Source: Bombiscardovia nodaiensis (GTDB taxonomy: Bacteria > Actinomycetota > Actinomycetes > Actinomycetales > Bifidobacteriaceae). Taken from it: a DNA stretch of 64,000 bases. Below are positions 35,601 through 44,895 of the stretch, one piece after another. The stretch is taken from NCBI GenBank assembly GCA_033127725.1, contig AP026798.1:1736001-1800000 (forward strand). Direction: 5' to 3'. The position numbers were made by a program, and so were the translations under genes. The notes beneath the pieces are model-generated. The model was not told the DNA's origin. It was given only the letters and a program-made list of their open reading frames with translations, and did no database searches. Positions within the stretch are counted from its first letter, which is position 1. Every line of letters begins with the position of its first letter.

Positions 35601-38230
35601 TTCTTCTCTCCTTTGTTACTTCTCGCCGAGCGACCGCGTGCGCGATCGTACCAACGTTGATATAGGGCCGCACTGAGCCCAAGTATGAGGGCAGCTGCCG
35701 CTACGCCCAGGCAAGTCCTGAGCGCGTCAACCGGCGAACCGCCTGTGAGAGGTATGGCTTTGAGCCTAACGGTGGGCTGCATACCTTTAATCTCTGGCCC
35801 CGATTCGTTGCCCGCCGGGTCAGTCGCGCGAACTTGCACATTGCCGTTCGTGGTCATGCCAGAAGGCACGGGGACGCTCCACCTGCCATCGCTGCCGATA
35901 GCCACCTGCCCCGAGTGCGTGCCGTCAGGCCAGGTCACCACTACGTAGCCGCCAGATTGCGGGCCTGCTCCCGGCTCTGAGCTGACCCTGGCTTGACCCG
36001 AGAGCGTGTGTTCGCTGGCGGGCGTAATACCAGGGCTGGGCGGAGTCATATCGATGTCGAAGGTTTTGCTGGCGACCATGGAGCGCAGGCCGTTGCGGGT
36101 CGTGAGCCAGGCTCGGAAGGTATAGCGCCCATCGCCAGCGACCGGCTGTAAACGACTGGCATTGCTGAAGGTGGAAGACCAGCTTTTACTCGCGCTGCCA
36201 ATATTGGGCTGGTTGGCTATGCTAATCGGCGTGGCCAAGGGGTTGGCAGCGGGCACAGCGTCCACTTCGAGCCTAGAGCCCTCGTGGGTAAGGGCCAAAC
36301 TTCCGTCTACTAGCCCCTGCGCGTCGGCGGGCAAGCTCCCATCCACGGTGTGCGGCATCTTCAAGTGCCCTACGCCCGGAGCCGGGTCCGGCGAAGTGTA
36401 AAAGATAACGCGCACAATGTTGGAAAAGTCGGAAGTGAGCCGCTGGCTGGAGTTTTCCTCAGTCAGGTAAGCGTGGTACCGGCGGGAGCTGCCGTCAGTG
36501 TTCGTCTTGCCATCAACCACAGTATTCGCGTCGACAATGGACCAGTTGCCTTGATCGTCCACCTCAGTCTCGCCAATTTTGACTCCCCTACTGTCGTAAT
36601 CATTGGTCTGCTGGCTGGTCGTCTCCACGATCGGATGCGAGGGGTCTTCGGCGTACAGGGTCAGCAGGTAGCGGCGCTCTGGGTTGCCGCCGGACGCCGC
36701 CTGGTGCTTGACTGGGGACGTGCCACTGATGGTCACTGTGGAGGAGCTAGAGTAGCCATTGTTACCAGGCTGGGCAATGACGGGCGGATCGGGGCGGGGA
36801 AGCTGATAGCGGCTCATCACCGTGTCGATGGTCCAACCGCTATTGATTCGGCTGGCAATCTGCGCCTGACTCATGCCCTTACTGATGCCAGCGTCCGGGT
36901 TATAAGCCTCTTGGTTGACCGCCGCCGTGCAGCCGCTGCTTGAGCCGTCCGCGTTCGTGGTGATAGGCCAGGTGACGAGCTTAAAGTAACCGTCGAGCTG
37001 GTCTTGCTGCTTGGCGAGCTCAAAGTCGATGGAACCGTCGGACAGCTGGGCACTCTGCCCGCCGTTGCCGGGGCCGGGAGCCATCAAGTTGTTGCTTTTG
37101 CCATTCTTTGCAGGCTCATTAAAAGCTGCCCAAGTGTTGGTCATGACGGGAGGCGTGCCTGGGCCTATGGGGTTCTGCCCGTCTACCCGCTGGGCTGTGG
37201 GGGTCAACGAGTTGACCGGCTCCCAATATTTGCCGTCCTTGAGCCCGATCCACTGGTAGTAGAAGGAAGTGTTGCGCGAGCAGGGATAACCTGCGTAATT
37301 GCGGGCCGGGTTGTACCAGTAGACAAAGAAGGACTTGGGTGGCGCGATGCCGGGTCCGCTGTGCCCGCGAAAACCGTAGTCAGCCACCATGCCCCAGTTG
37401 GCTTGGCCGCCGCTGAAGAGCGAGGGGTAGGCATCCCAGCCCACGAACGACATAGGCCCGTTGCAAGCTCCCCCGGTGCTGCCAGGCCCGCAGTCTGGCG
37501 TATAGACATAGGCTGGGTAATCTTCAGCTATGTTGGTCACATAGCGGCTGTCGAAGTCCTGCGCGGGCTTCATGTAGAGCGTGTCGATGCCCTTACTCCA
37601 CTGGGCGTGCTCGCTGCCCGCTATGGCGTAGACGAACTGGTTGAGCTTGGCCCCGCCCACGCGCTTGTAATCCACCCGCTCGCTGTCGCTGCCATCGTAA
37701 TTGCCCGAGCCCGCAGCATCTGGATAGTTCACGTCGCCCACCAAGGAAATGGTCAAATAGTCGTACTTGCCGGAGTTGACCACCTGGTGAATCGTGTAAT
37801 ACTGGTCCTGGTTGGCAGCCCAACGGGCGGCACCGTCCTGCCCCATAGTGTTTAAATACTTGGCCCGGGAAAAATACCAGTAGGAGTTGTCGTTGACTGC
37901 CCAGTAGGCGTAGACGAACGAGAGCCCGCACTTGCCGGAGTTGTCGTGCTGGCCTACGGGCACGCAATTCGGGTCCATCTGCCCGTGCGCCAGGCGGAGG
38001 ACGAAGTCCATGCGCAGCTCGTCGTTTTGCGTGTCGATGCGGCTGTTGTAAGCCAGCATCTGGTAGAGCTGGGGCTTCGGGTCAGCGGGAGTGGCATCAA
38101 TCGAATCTGCACGCGCCTGCGCTAGTGAAGGCGCAGAAGGCAAATAAGGGAGCATCAGTCCGGCGCACACAGACAGGCATGCGACCAGCGCGCACACTAG
38201 CCGGTGCCAGGAGAACTTTGTGCTCTTCAC
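35597..38230 (-). CDS. pilus tip adhesin, cell-wall anchored (IPLTGG)
   Basis: First gene of the pilus operon. The start at GTG 38230 (then KSTKFSWHRLV) is preferred because GGAGAGG sits upstream; an in-frame GTG 38242 is possible. Classic signal peptide, then a roughly 500-residue N-terminal region strongly similar to the 29.6-32.5 kb protein (QLYQMLAYNSRIDTQNDEL, GWDAYPSLFSGGQANWGM, FFVYWYNPA, YFKLVTWPITTN), Ig-like repeats and C-terminal IPLTGG, helix and Arg/Lys tail. It lies directly before the backbone pilin, the usual place of a tip subunit. Confidence 0.87.
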   Translation of the reverse strand: MKSTKFSWHRLVCALVACLSVCAGLMLPYLPSAPSLAQARADSIDATPADPKPQLYQMLAYNSRIDTQNDELRMDFVLRLAHGQMDPNCVPVGQHDNSGKCGLSFVYAYWAVNDNSYWYFSRAKYLNTMGQDGAARWAANQDQYYTIHQVVNSGKYDYLTISLVGDVNYPDAAGSGNYDGSDSERVDYKRVGGAKLNQFVYAIAGSEHAQWSKGIDTLYMKPAQDFDSRYVTNIAEDYPAYVYTPDCGPGSTGGACNGPMSFVGWDAYPSLFSGGQANWGMVADYGFRGHSGPGIAPPKSFFVYWYNPARNYAGYPCSRNTSFYYQWIGLKDGKYWEPVNSLTPTAQRVDGQNPIGPGTPPVMTNTWAAFNEPAKNGKSNNLMAPGPGNGGQSAQLSDGSIDFELAKQQDQLDGYFKLVTWPITTNADGSSSGCTAAVNQEAYNPDAGISKGMSQAQIASRINSGWTIDTVMSRYQLPRPDPPVIAQPGNNGYSSSSTVTISGTSPVKHQAASGGNPERRYLLTLYAEDPSHPIVETTSQQTNDYDSRGVKIGETEVDDQGNWSIVDANTVVDGKTNTDGSSRRYHAYLTEENSSQRLTSDFSNIVRVIFYTSPDPAPGVGHLKMPHTVDGSLPADAQGLVDGSLALTHEGSRLEVDAVPAANPLATPISIANQPNIGSASKSWSSTFSNASRLQPVAGDGRYTFRAWLTTRNGLRSMVASKTFDIDMTPPSPGITPASEHTLSGQARVSSEPGAGPQSGGYVVVTWPDGTHSGQVAIGSDGRWSVPVPSGMTTNGNVQVRATDPAGNESGPEIKGMQPTVRLKAIPLTGGSPVDALRTCLGVAAAALILGLSAALYQRWYDRARGRSARSNKGEKK

Positions 38231-38419
38231 TGACCTCTCCACCCTTCGCTGGTGAGCCGAGCCAGCCTTTCTGCGCGCCCGTCTTCACTTTCCCCGGCGA
38301 AAAGCTACAGACCAGCGTAAGCCCTAATATCTAGTTTAGACAGGGGGCTACCGAAAGCAAGCCAGCCAGGCGCAAACGCAAATACAGGGCACGTATTTGG
38401 GGTTACGGAGCTGCAAGAC

Positions 38420-39127
38420 CTATAAGAGAGCATCCACCAGGATGGGCATGATAGCTTTCAAGGCCTTACCCCGGTGGGAAATAGCGTTCTTCTCTTCGGG
38501 GGTCAGCTGGGCCGACGTCAACTCCAGGCCCGCATCTGTGGCCCGCTGAGGCTGGTCGTCGGGCACAAAAATAGGATCGTAGCCAAAGCCCTGCTCCCCA
38601 CGAGGCTCATGCACCAAATGGCCCATCATACGACCGGTACGGATGAACTCAGTGGGCTGCCCCTGCTCGGCCACAGCCTCCTGCACCATGTCGGCAGGCA
38701 GCACCAGGGCCGCCGCACAGACGAACTGGGCGCCGAGTTTGTCCACCGGCAGGTCGTGCAATTGCGCCAGCAGTAGGCGCACATTAGCCTGGTCGTCGCC
38801 ATGCACACCCGACCACCGGGCCGAGAGAATGCCGGGAGCCGCGCCCATCACGTCCACCACCAGGCCAGAGTCGTCGGCCAGGGCAGGCAAGCCAGTGCGC
38901 CGGGTCACGTCTTCGGCCTTAATCAGGGCGTTCTGTTCGAAGGTCAACCCGGTCTCCACTGGGTCGGGCAGGCCTAGTTGTCCGGCTGAGACAAGGGTAA
39001 ACTCCTCGGCCCGCTTGGCTTGATCAGTACCCAGAGCCCGCAGACTCTGGGTTAAAATAGCCTGAATTTCACCTAATTTACCCTCGTTGTGGGTGGCTAC
39101 GACGATGCGCCTGCTCTGGTCTGCCAT
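38420..39127 (-). CDS. rdgB: dITP/XTP pyrophosphatase (non-canonical purine NTP hydrolase)
   Basis: Cleans the nucleotide pool of dITP, ITP and XTP. The 235-residue protein of HAM1 family begins IVVATHNEGKLGEIQAIL, with FEQNALIKAEDVTRRTGLPALADDSGLVVDVM and the C-terminal GFGYDPIFVPDD and SHRGKAL. The ATG overlaps the rph stop (TAATG). The rph-rdgB pairing is common. Confidence 0.95.
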   Translation of the reverse strand: MADQSRRIVVATHNEGKLGEIQAILTQSLRALGTDQAKRAEEFTLVSAGQLGLPDPVETGLTFEQNALIKAEDVTRRTGLPALADDSGLVVDVMGAAPGILSARWSGVHGDDQANVRLLLAQLHDLPVDKLGAQFVCAAALVLPADMVQEAVAEQGQPTEFIRTGRMMGHLVHEPRGEQGFGYDPIFVPDDQPQRATDAGLELTSAQLTPEEKNAISHRGKALKAIMPILVDALL

Positions 39128-39933
39128 TATTCCTTGTCCTTCGCCTGCTCAGACGAGACGATGTGCCCCATCTCACTGCTCAGAGCCTTGCGCTGGAGGG
39201 CTTGCAGCTCCTTGTTGCCCTTGGTGGCCAGGTCGAGCAGGGTGCCCAGCTCCTCGCGGTTGAAGGGCTGGTGCTCGGCCGTGCCCTGAATCTCAATAAA
39301 ATCGCCGGTGCCAGTCATGGCCACATTCATGTCGGTCATGGCCCGGCTGTCCTCTACGTATGGCAAGTCCAGCATGGGTTTGCCGTCGATAATACCGACC
39401 GACACCGCGGAAACTTGGGAGGTGAGCGCCTTCTCAGCGCTCTTAATATGACCCTTGCCCTCGGCCCAAGCCAGGGCGTCGGCCAGAGCGATATAGGCGC
39501 CGGTCACCGAAGCTGTGCGAGTACCCCCGTCCGCCTGAAGCACGTCGCAGTCAATCTGCACCTGATTCTCGCCCAGGGCCTTCATATTGACCACACCTCG
39601 CAGGCAGCGGCCAATCAGGCGGGAAATTTCCTGGGTGCGCCCGCCCACCTTGCCGCGCACCGACTCTCGCGCAGTGCGGTCGGAAGTGGCCCTAGGCAGC
39701 ATAGCGTATTCGGCCGTGACCCAGCCCAGGCCGGAATCCTTGCGCCAGCGGGGCAGAGTAGGGGTAAAGGAGGCTGTGCACAAGACGCGCGTATTGCCGC
39801 ATTCAATCAGCACAGAGCCTTCGGGAGCCTGGGTCCAGCCTCTCGTAATACGCACCGGCCGCAGCTCGTCCACTGCCCTACCGTCCGGGCGAATAACCGT
39901 GCCAGACGACAGCATGTCTGCAATTGCAACCAT
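39127..39933 (-). CDS. rph: ribonuclease PH
   Basis: Phosphorolytic 3'-5' exoribonuclease that trims tRNA 3' ends. The 268-residue protein shows [84 protein letters not shown] and [13 protein letters not shown]. The C-terminal tail of about 20 residues is longer than in E. coli. GGAAGG lies seven bases before the ATG. Confidence 0.97.
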   Translation of the reverse strand: MVAIADMLSSGTVIRPDGRAVDELRPVRITRGWTQAPEGSVLIECGNTRVLCTASFTPTLPRWRKDSGLGWVTAEYAMLPRATSDRTARESVRGKVGGRTQEISRLIGRCLRGVVNMKALGENQVQIDCDVLQADGGTRTASVTGAYIALADALAWAEGKGHIKSAEKALTSQVSAVSVGIIDGKPMLDLPYVEDSRAMTDMNVAMTGTGDFIEIQGTAEHQPFNREELGTLLDLATKGNKELQALQRKALSSEMGHIVSSEQAKDKE

Positions 39934-40046
39934 TTGTTTACCTTCCCACTTGCGTCCACGCTCCTGAGCGCCCTGCGCACCCAGCCCACGTCTTCAAATT
40001 CTTGTATGCCCAATCCAATATATACGTGCCCCGCCCTACGAACTCC

Positions 40047-40703
40047 TCACCGGCGCGACACGCTCAAGCCTGTGCGGGCAGGCAAAATTCTGTCGATTAA
40101 GAATAGAGCCAGGCCAGCCGCAAAGCAGACCACCAGATATTCGGCCGCGTTCACGCTCAGGCGCTCCCAGCCTAGGGTCTGCAGGTTCAAACCCGGGTAA
40201 GGGTAGGGCGAGACCAGCGATTGCGGACCCGTGCCAGCGCCAGCCGTGGGCCAGATAGCAGCCCGCACCAGCACGAATGCCAGGTAGCACGGCAGGTAGG
40301 TCATCCAGGTGAGCGTGTAGTGCCAGGAATAACGGCGGTGGGTGTCGAAGAGTAGAAAATCTAGGGCGACCAGGGCGGGCAGCAAAATGCGCGTGGTCAG
40401 ACTGACCGGAATGCCCCAAATGCGCGGACCGTCCAGAAGCCCACTAGCGCCTTCCAGAGCCCAGCGAGCGCCGGCTCCAATCCAGACATACAAGCTAGCG
40501 AAACCCTTGAGCCAGGCCGGAGGCTCTATGCCTTTGAGGAGGGAGCCGGCAGCTGCCCAGAGCATGACCAGGGCCAGCAGCAGGTCGGCCTGCGTGTCGA
40601 GCGGCACCCAAGCGCGGCCAATGCCTTCCAGCCAGGCCGGGGCTGTCGCCGTTAGCGCGAGGGCGACAATAAGAAAGCGGTAGAGCGAGGCCAAGAATCT
40701 CAT
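40047..40703 (-). CDS. Pr6Pr-like six-helix membrane protein
   Basis: A 218-residue protein with about six membrane segments. Motifs such as LDFLLFDTHRRYSWHYTLTW, YLPCYLAFVLVRA and PYPYPGLNLQTLGWERL match the Pr6Pr family of uncharacterised integral membrane proteins common in Actinobacteria and Firmicutes. Function is unknown. It follows rph in the same orientation after a gap of 113 bases. Confidence 0.8.
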   Translation of the reverse strand: MRFLASLYRFLIVALALTATAPAWLEGIGRAWVPLDTQADLLLALVMLWAAAGSLLKGIEPPAWLKGFASLYVWIGAGARWALEGASGLLDGPRIWGIPVSLTTRILLPALVALDFLLFDTHRRYSWHYTLTWMTYLPCYLAFVLVRAAIWPTAGAGTGPQSLVSPYPYPGLNLQTLGWERLSVNAAEYLVVCFAAGLALFLIDRILPARTGLSVSRR

Positions 40704-41161
40704 ACCACCAGCTTAGGGCACAGGCGGCGGTTCTGGTGGGTAATGCGCAAGTTCACACACCATCTGCGGCAAAGGCTGCGGGCGCTCTGGGCCTAAGCTG
40801 GTTTTGGGGCTGCCTGTCTGGAAAACGCAGCTTTATTAGATTTCCAGCGCAGCCAGCAGGAATCCGAATCTCTGGCTGGGCGCCTGAACGCGCGTGAATG
40901 CATCTGACGCACCGGTACGCGCCTGGAAGTGCCTGGAAGTGCTGAAACGAGGGCCTCTTCTACCAGTTTTCAAGTAGCCTTCAAGCAGCCTTTCAGCTCA
41001 TGTGCAGAGCCAGAAGGTCGCAGCTATCGGGGCTGGCGACTAAGCTGGAGGGCAATGAACGAAGCTGGCTGGGACAGGCAAATCGGCCAAACTGCGCCCG
41101 TCGCCGCGGAGGTACTTGCAAGCGCACCCGCCCACAAGACGACCAGAGCTGGGAGTTATCA
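40704..41161. other. intergenic region upstream of pncB
   Basis: 458 bases between two divergent genes. No gene or RNA is recognised. Short degenerate direct repeats occur (GCCTGGAAGT twice at 40921-40940, then AAGTAGCCTTCAAGCAGCCTT). Promoters for the divergent genes must lie here but are not distinct. Open frames in it have no family resemblance. Confidence 0.45.
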
Positions 41162-42508
41162 ATGACCATCAATGCAAACGAAGGGCGGCAGGACATGTCT
41201 ACGGCCCTGCTCACCGACATGTATGAGTACACTATGCTGGACGCGGCCCTGCAAGACGGCACCGCGGACCGCCGCTGCGTGTTCGAGGTCTACACCCGCC
41301 GCCTGCCCGCTGGCCGACGCTACGGGGTGGTGGCTGGAACCGGTCGGCTCATGGAAGCCATCAGAGCCTTCCGCCCAACCCAGGACGACCTGCGATTCCT
41401 GGCTGACCGCCACATCGTCAGCCAGCCCACGCTCAAGTGGCTGGAAAGCTATCGTTTTTCTGGCTCCATTCGCGGCTACCGGGAGGGCGAAACCTTCTTC
41501 CCCAACTCCCCTATTCTGCAAGTCGAGGGATCCTTCGCCGAGTGCACCTTGCTGGAGACGCTGATTCTCTCTATTCTGAACTATGATTCAGCTGTCGCTT
41601 CGGCCGCCTCCCGCATGGTTTCCGCCGCCAACGGCCGACCTTGCATGGACATGGGTGCCCGCCGGGCCAACGAGTGGGCTGCCGTCTCTGCCGCACGATC
41701 GGCCATAGTAGGCGGCTTCACCGGCACCTCCAACCTGCAAGCAGCAAAATTCTACGACCTACCCGCCATCGGCACCGCTGCCCACTGCTTTACCCTCTTG
41801 CACGACTGTGAGCGCGACGCTTTCGTCTCCCAAATCCAGGCTTTCGGCAAGAACACCACCCTCCTGACCGACACGTATTCCATTGAGGAAGCTGTAAAAA
41901 CGGCTGTGGAAGTGGCCGGGCCGGACCTGGGCGGCGTGCGCATCGACTCCGGCGACTTGGCTTCCCTAGCCCAGAGGGTGCGCAACCAGCTGGATGCCTT
42001 GGGAGCCAGGAAAGCCAAGATTACGGTCACGAATGACTTAGACGAGTACGCCATCGCCTCCCTGCAGAACGCCCCGGTTGACTCTTACGGGGTCGGCACC
42101 CAGCTGGTCACCGGCTCCGGCGCCCCCACCTGCTCCATGGTCTACAAGCTGGTGGAACGCGAGGGCTCCGACGGGTCCATGGTGCCCGTAGCCAAGCGTT
42201 CCCCGAATAAGGCGAGCGTGCCCGGTCGCAAGCTAGCCTTCCGCTCCTACGAGTACAACCTGGCCTCAGCCGAGCATGTGATTTCTGGCTCCGAAGGTGC
42301 CTTGAACACCTTCCAGGCCCCCGACGACTGGCGGGACTTGCTGGTCTCCTACATGGACCGGGGGGAAGCGAACCCTGAGTTCCTGGGCCACGACGCCCTC
42401 ATGCGCGCCCGCGACCACCGGGCTCAGTCCCTGGCCGAGCTGCCCATCGGCGCCATGAGCCTGATGAATGGCGAACCCGTCATACCCAGCCTGGAACAGA
42501 TGCTCTGA
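41162..42508 (+). CDS. pncB: nicotinate phosphoribosyltransferase
   Basis: Makes nicotinate mononucleotide from nicotinate and PRPP (NAD salvage). The ATG at 41162 with GGGAG upstream gives 448 residues. Motifs are ALLTDMYEYTMLDAAL at the N-terminus, FPNSPILQVEGSFAECTLLETL, DMGARRANEW, GTSNLQAAKFYDLPAIGTAAH, LLTDTYSIEEAV, VRIDSGDL and GVGTQLVTG. All are diagnostic of the family. Confidence 0.96.
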   Translation: MTINANEGRQDMSTALLTDMYEYTMLDAALQDGTADRRCVFEVYTRRLPAGRRYGVVAGTGRLMEAIRAFRPTQDDLRFLADRHIVSQPTLKWLESYRFSGSIRGYREGETFFPNSPILQVEGSFAECTLLETLILSILNYDSAVASAASRMVSAANGRPCMDMGARRANEWAAVSAARSAIVGGFTGTSNLQAAKFYDLPAIGTAAHCFTLLHDCERDAFVSQIQAFGKNTTLLTDTYSIEEAVKTAVEVAGPDLGGVRIDSGDLASLAQRVRNQLDALGARKAKITVTNDLDEYAIASLQNAPVDSYGVGTQLVTGSGAPTCSMVYKLVEREGSDGSMVPVAKRSPNKASVPGRKLAFRSYEYNLASAEHVISGSEGALNTFQAPDDWRDLLVSYMDRGEANPEFLGHDALMRARDHRAQSLAELPIGAMSLMNGEPVIPSLEQML

Positions 42509-42587
42509 GCACGCAACCAGGGTGTCCGCTCGATGTGCAAGATGTACACAGGCCACGATATATAAGGAAGAAAGAAGAAGCAAGAGC

Positions 42588-43598
42588 ATGTTTGACTATG
42601 CTAAAGCCTATACGCCCGACCCTAAGCGCTACGAGGAGATGACCTACAAGCGCTGCTGCCGCTCCGGGCTCAAGCTGCCAGCAGTGTCGCTAGGGCTCTG
42701 GCACAATTTCGGCGACCTGACACCCATGGATCACATGAAGCAGATGCTCTTCACCGCTTTTGACCACGGCATCACCCACTTTGACCTGGCCAACAACTAC
42801 GGCCCCGAACCCGGCCAAGCCGAGCGCAACGCCGGGCAGATTCTCCACCGCTACTTTGCCCACCACCGCGACGAGCTGGTCATCTCCACCAAGGCGGGCT
42901 TTGAGATGTGGGAGGGGCCCTACGGCGACTGGGGTAGCCGCAAGTACCTGCTCGCCAGCCTGGACCAGAGCCTGGAGCGCCTGGGACTGGACTACGTGGA
43001 CATCTTCTACCACCACCGTCCCGACCCCAACACGCCCTTGGAGGAGACCATGGGCGCGCTGACCCGGGCTGTTCGCTCCGGCAAGGCCCTGTACGTAGGC
43101 CTGTCCAACTACGACGGCCCCACGCTCGAAAAAGCCAGCGCAATATTGAACGACCTGCACTGCCCATTCATTATCTGCCAAAACCGCTACTCGATTTTTG
43201 ACCGGACTATCGAGGAGAACGGGCTCAAAGACGCGGCCGCCCGCCTAGGCAAAGGCATCATCACCTTCAGCCCACTGGCACAAGGGCTCCTGACTGACCG
43301 CTACCTGAACGGCATCCCCGCCGACTCCCGCATTTCCACCGACAACCGCTTCCTGGACCAGAGCGCCCTGACAGACCATCGCCTGGAACAAATTCGCGCC
43401 CTCAACCAGCTGGCGGGCGAGCGCAGCCAGAGCTTGGCAGAGATGGCACTGGCTTGGATTCTGCGCGACGACGCCGTCACTTCCGTGCTCGCCGGGGCCT
43501 CCAAGCCCCAGCAGATTCTAGACAACATTGGCGCCCTGAAGAACACGCATTTTTCCAGCGAGGAGCTCCAGCGCATCGACCAGATATCGCTGGGCTGA
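42588..43598 (+). CDS. aldo/keto reductase, YghZ (L-glyceraldehyde 3-phosphate reductase) type
   Basis: A 336-residue AKR. The start is the ATG at 42588 with AAGGAAG upstream. Motifs are HFDLANNYGPEPGQAERNAG (catalytic Asp/Tyr), ISTKAGFEMWEGPYG (Lys), DIFYHHRPDPNTP (His), SNYDGPTLEKA and FSPLAQGLLTDRYLNGIP, close to the YghZ group that reduces L-glyceraldehyde 3-phosphate and methylglyoxal. It lies 79 bases after pncB, possibly co-transcribed, and is followed by a strong terminator. Confidence 0.92.
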   Translation: MFDYAKAYTPDPKRYEEMTYKRCCRSGLKLPAVSLGLWHNFGDLTPMDHMKQMLFTAFDHGITHFDLANNYGPEPGQAERNAGQILHRYFAHHRDELVISTKAGFEMWEGPYGDWGSRKYLLASLDQSLERLGLDYVDIFYHHRPDPNTPLEETMGALTRAVRSGKALYVGLSNYDGPTLEKASAILNDLHCPFIICQNRYSIFDRTIEENGLKDAAARLGKGIITFSPLAQGLLTDRYLNGIPADSRISTDNRFLDQSALTDHRLEQIRALNQLAGERSQSLAEMALAWILRDDAVTSVLAGASKPQQILDNIGALKNTHFSSEELQRIDQISLG

Positions 43599-43617
43599 GC
43601 CACTTTAAGGCCTAGCA

Positions 43618-43675
43618 AAGATACGCGAATCCCCGCTCGTAGCCATCCGGCCGCTTGCGGGGATTCGTGTATCTT
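43618..43675 (+). terminator. strong terminator after the YghZ-type gene
   Basis: AAGATACGCGAATCCCCGC (43618-43636) pairs with 43657-43675 with one mismatch, 20 bases after the stop codon. It could act in both directions. Confidence 0.9.
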
Positions 43676-43822
43676 GTACCGTATTACGATTGTGTTCGAC
43701 CAGCTCAGGGCCGTCTCAGGCTCGCTGGAGCTGGACTAGACTTGCTGAAACTTGCCCAGACTTGCCCAGAGGTATTGAGACCTATGCTGCTGGGCCCTGA
43801 ATCAGGCAGGCAGTGAGCGCCC

Positions 43823-44146
43823 CTAGAATCCTGCGTTTTTCATCTGCTCATAAATGCGCTTGCAGTCTGGGCAGACCGGGTACTGGGAGGGGTCGTGCTT
43901 GGGCACCCACACCTTGCCGCACAGGGCCACAACCGGCCGCCCAGTCAGCTTGGACTCGGCAATTTTGTCGGCCGACACGTAGTGCGAATATCGGTCGGCA
44001 TCGCCGGTGTCGGACTGCTCGGTCTGCTCACTGACCTCCGGCCGCTCCAAAACCGCCGTCCCCGTGCCCTCGTCCGGGCTCGAGAGGGGCGAAGTGCCGT
44101 CCTCATCCATCCACTGCATCAAAAGTTCGCTCATACCCTTCATCAT
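43823..44146 (-). CDS. DUF3039 protein
   Basis: About 107 residues. The acidic N-terminal half is followed by a domain with HYVSADKIAESKLTGRPVVALCGKVWVPKHDPSQYPVCPDC, the actinobacterial DUF3039 pattern with three Cys (possible metal site). Function is unknown. AGGAGTAGGT precedes an ATG at 44146; a second start at 44134 is also possible. Confidence 0.85.
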   Translation of the reverse strand: MMKGMSELLMQWMDEDGTSPLSSPDEGTGTAVLERPEVSEQTEQSDTGDADRYSHYVSADKIAESKLTGRPVVALCGKVWVPKHDPSQYPVCPDCKRIYEQMKNAGF

Positions 44147-44218
44147 ACCTACTCCTGTCAACCCCCGCAGCCTTGAGCATAGCCGCGAGAAGAACGGGGA
44201 ATTACTCCCGCAAACCGC

Positions 44219-44485
44219 TCACGCCGACAGCGCGCGCGCGAGCTCCTGCCGAGCGTACTCACTCACGCTCATATGGTGGGTCTTAGCTGCTTTCTGCACC
44301 AAGTCCCACAGGCTATCCGAAACGCGAATCGTGCGCGGCTTCAAGGCTTCGGTTCGCCCCTCCCAGGGCCGACCATCCACTGCCTGCAACTGGCTCCCCT
44401 CAAACCCACGCTCGGCCTCCCCAGCCCATTTGTCAATCATCTCTTCGCTAATCACGGTGCCGTCGTCGCTCATATAGCTACTCAT
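44219..44485 (-). CDS. ribbon-helix-helix antitoxin
   Basis: An 88-residue protein with C-terminal KPRTIRVSDSLWDLVQKAAK and SVSEYARQELARAL, a CopG/MetJ-like ribbon-helix-helix DNA-binding fold. The N-terminal acidic segment would bind the toxin. It overlaps the upstream small gene by 4 bases (ATGA), the usual layout of a type II toxin-antitoxin module with the toxin first. Confidence 0.72.
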   Translation of the reverse strand: MSSYMSDDGTVISEEMIDKWAGEAERGFEGSQLQAVDGRPWEGRTEALKPRTIRVSDSLWDLVQKAAKTHHMSVSEYARQELARALSA

Positions 44486-44763
44486 CGCCTTGCCTCCTCC
44501 ATTTCGCGTTTGAAGCCTTTGGTCGCATAATTGGCATGAAAAATCAGAACCGTTTGCCCGTTTAACTGCACAAATGCTAGCTTGATTTCTCGCGCTTGCC
44601 TGTCAAAACCAATCATGGCCCAACGCGGCGGCTCCCCATGCCAATCTCGTTTACGGGTTACTGCGCTGGTATAGCCAGTTTCGTAAGCACATGTAATTTG
44701 CTCATCACTCAACCCATGTTCGCGGGCGTGAGCGTGAATAATAATGCGCATACGTATCAGCAT
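44482..44763 (-). CDS. putative toxin of a type II module (BrnT/DUF4258-like)
   Basis: About 93 residues, or 89 from a second ATG at 44751. It shows HAREHGLSDEQITCAYETG, a middle Arg- and Trp-rich loop, RWAMIGFD, and ending FHANYATKGFKREME. The small basic alpha/beta shape and toxin-first order with a ribbon-helix-helix partner resemble BrnT/BrnA or DUF4258 modules. Family membership is not firm; RNase activity is only inferred. Confidence 0.62.
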   Translation of the reverse strand: MLIRMRIIIHAHAREHGLSDEQITCAYETGYTSAVTRKRDWHGEPPRWAMIGFDRQAREIKLAFVQLNGQTVLIFHANYATKGFKREMEEARR

Positions 44764-44895
44764 ACGCTATGTATTACGTTGACGCTATCGCATGAATCTG
44801 ACAGGCGGCATCAAACGAACATAGCCCCTCAACAGGTATTCTGATAGCAACAATCTTCTCGAACGAGGTTGCTTTCACCAACAGAGAGGGAGTGG

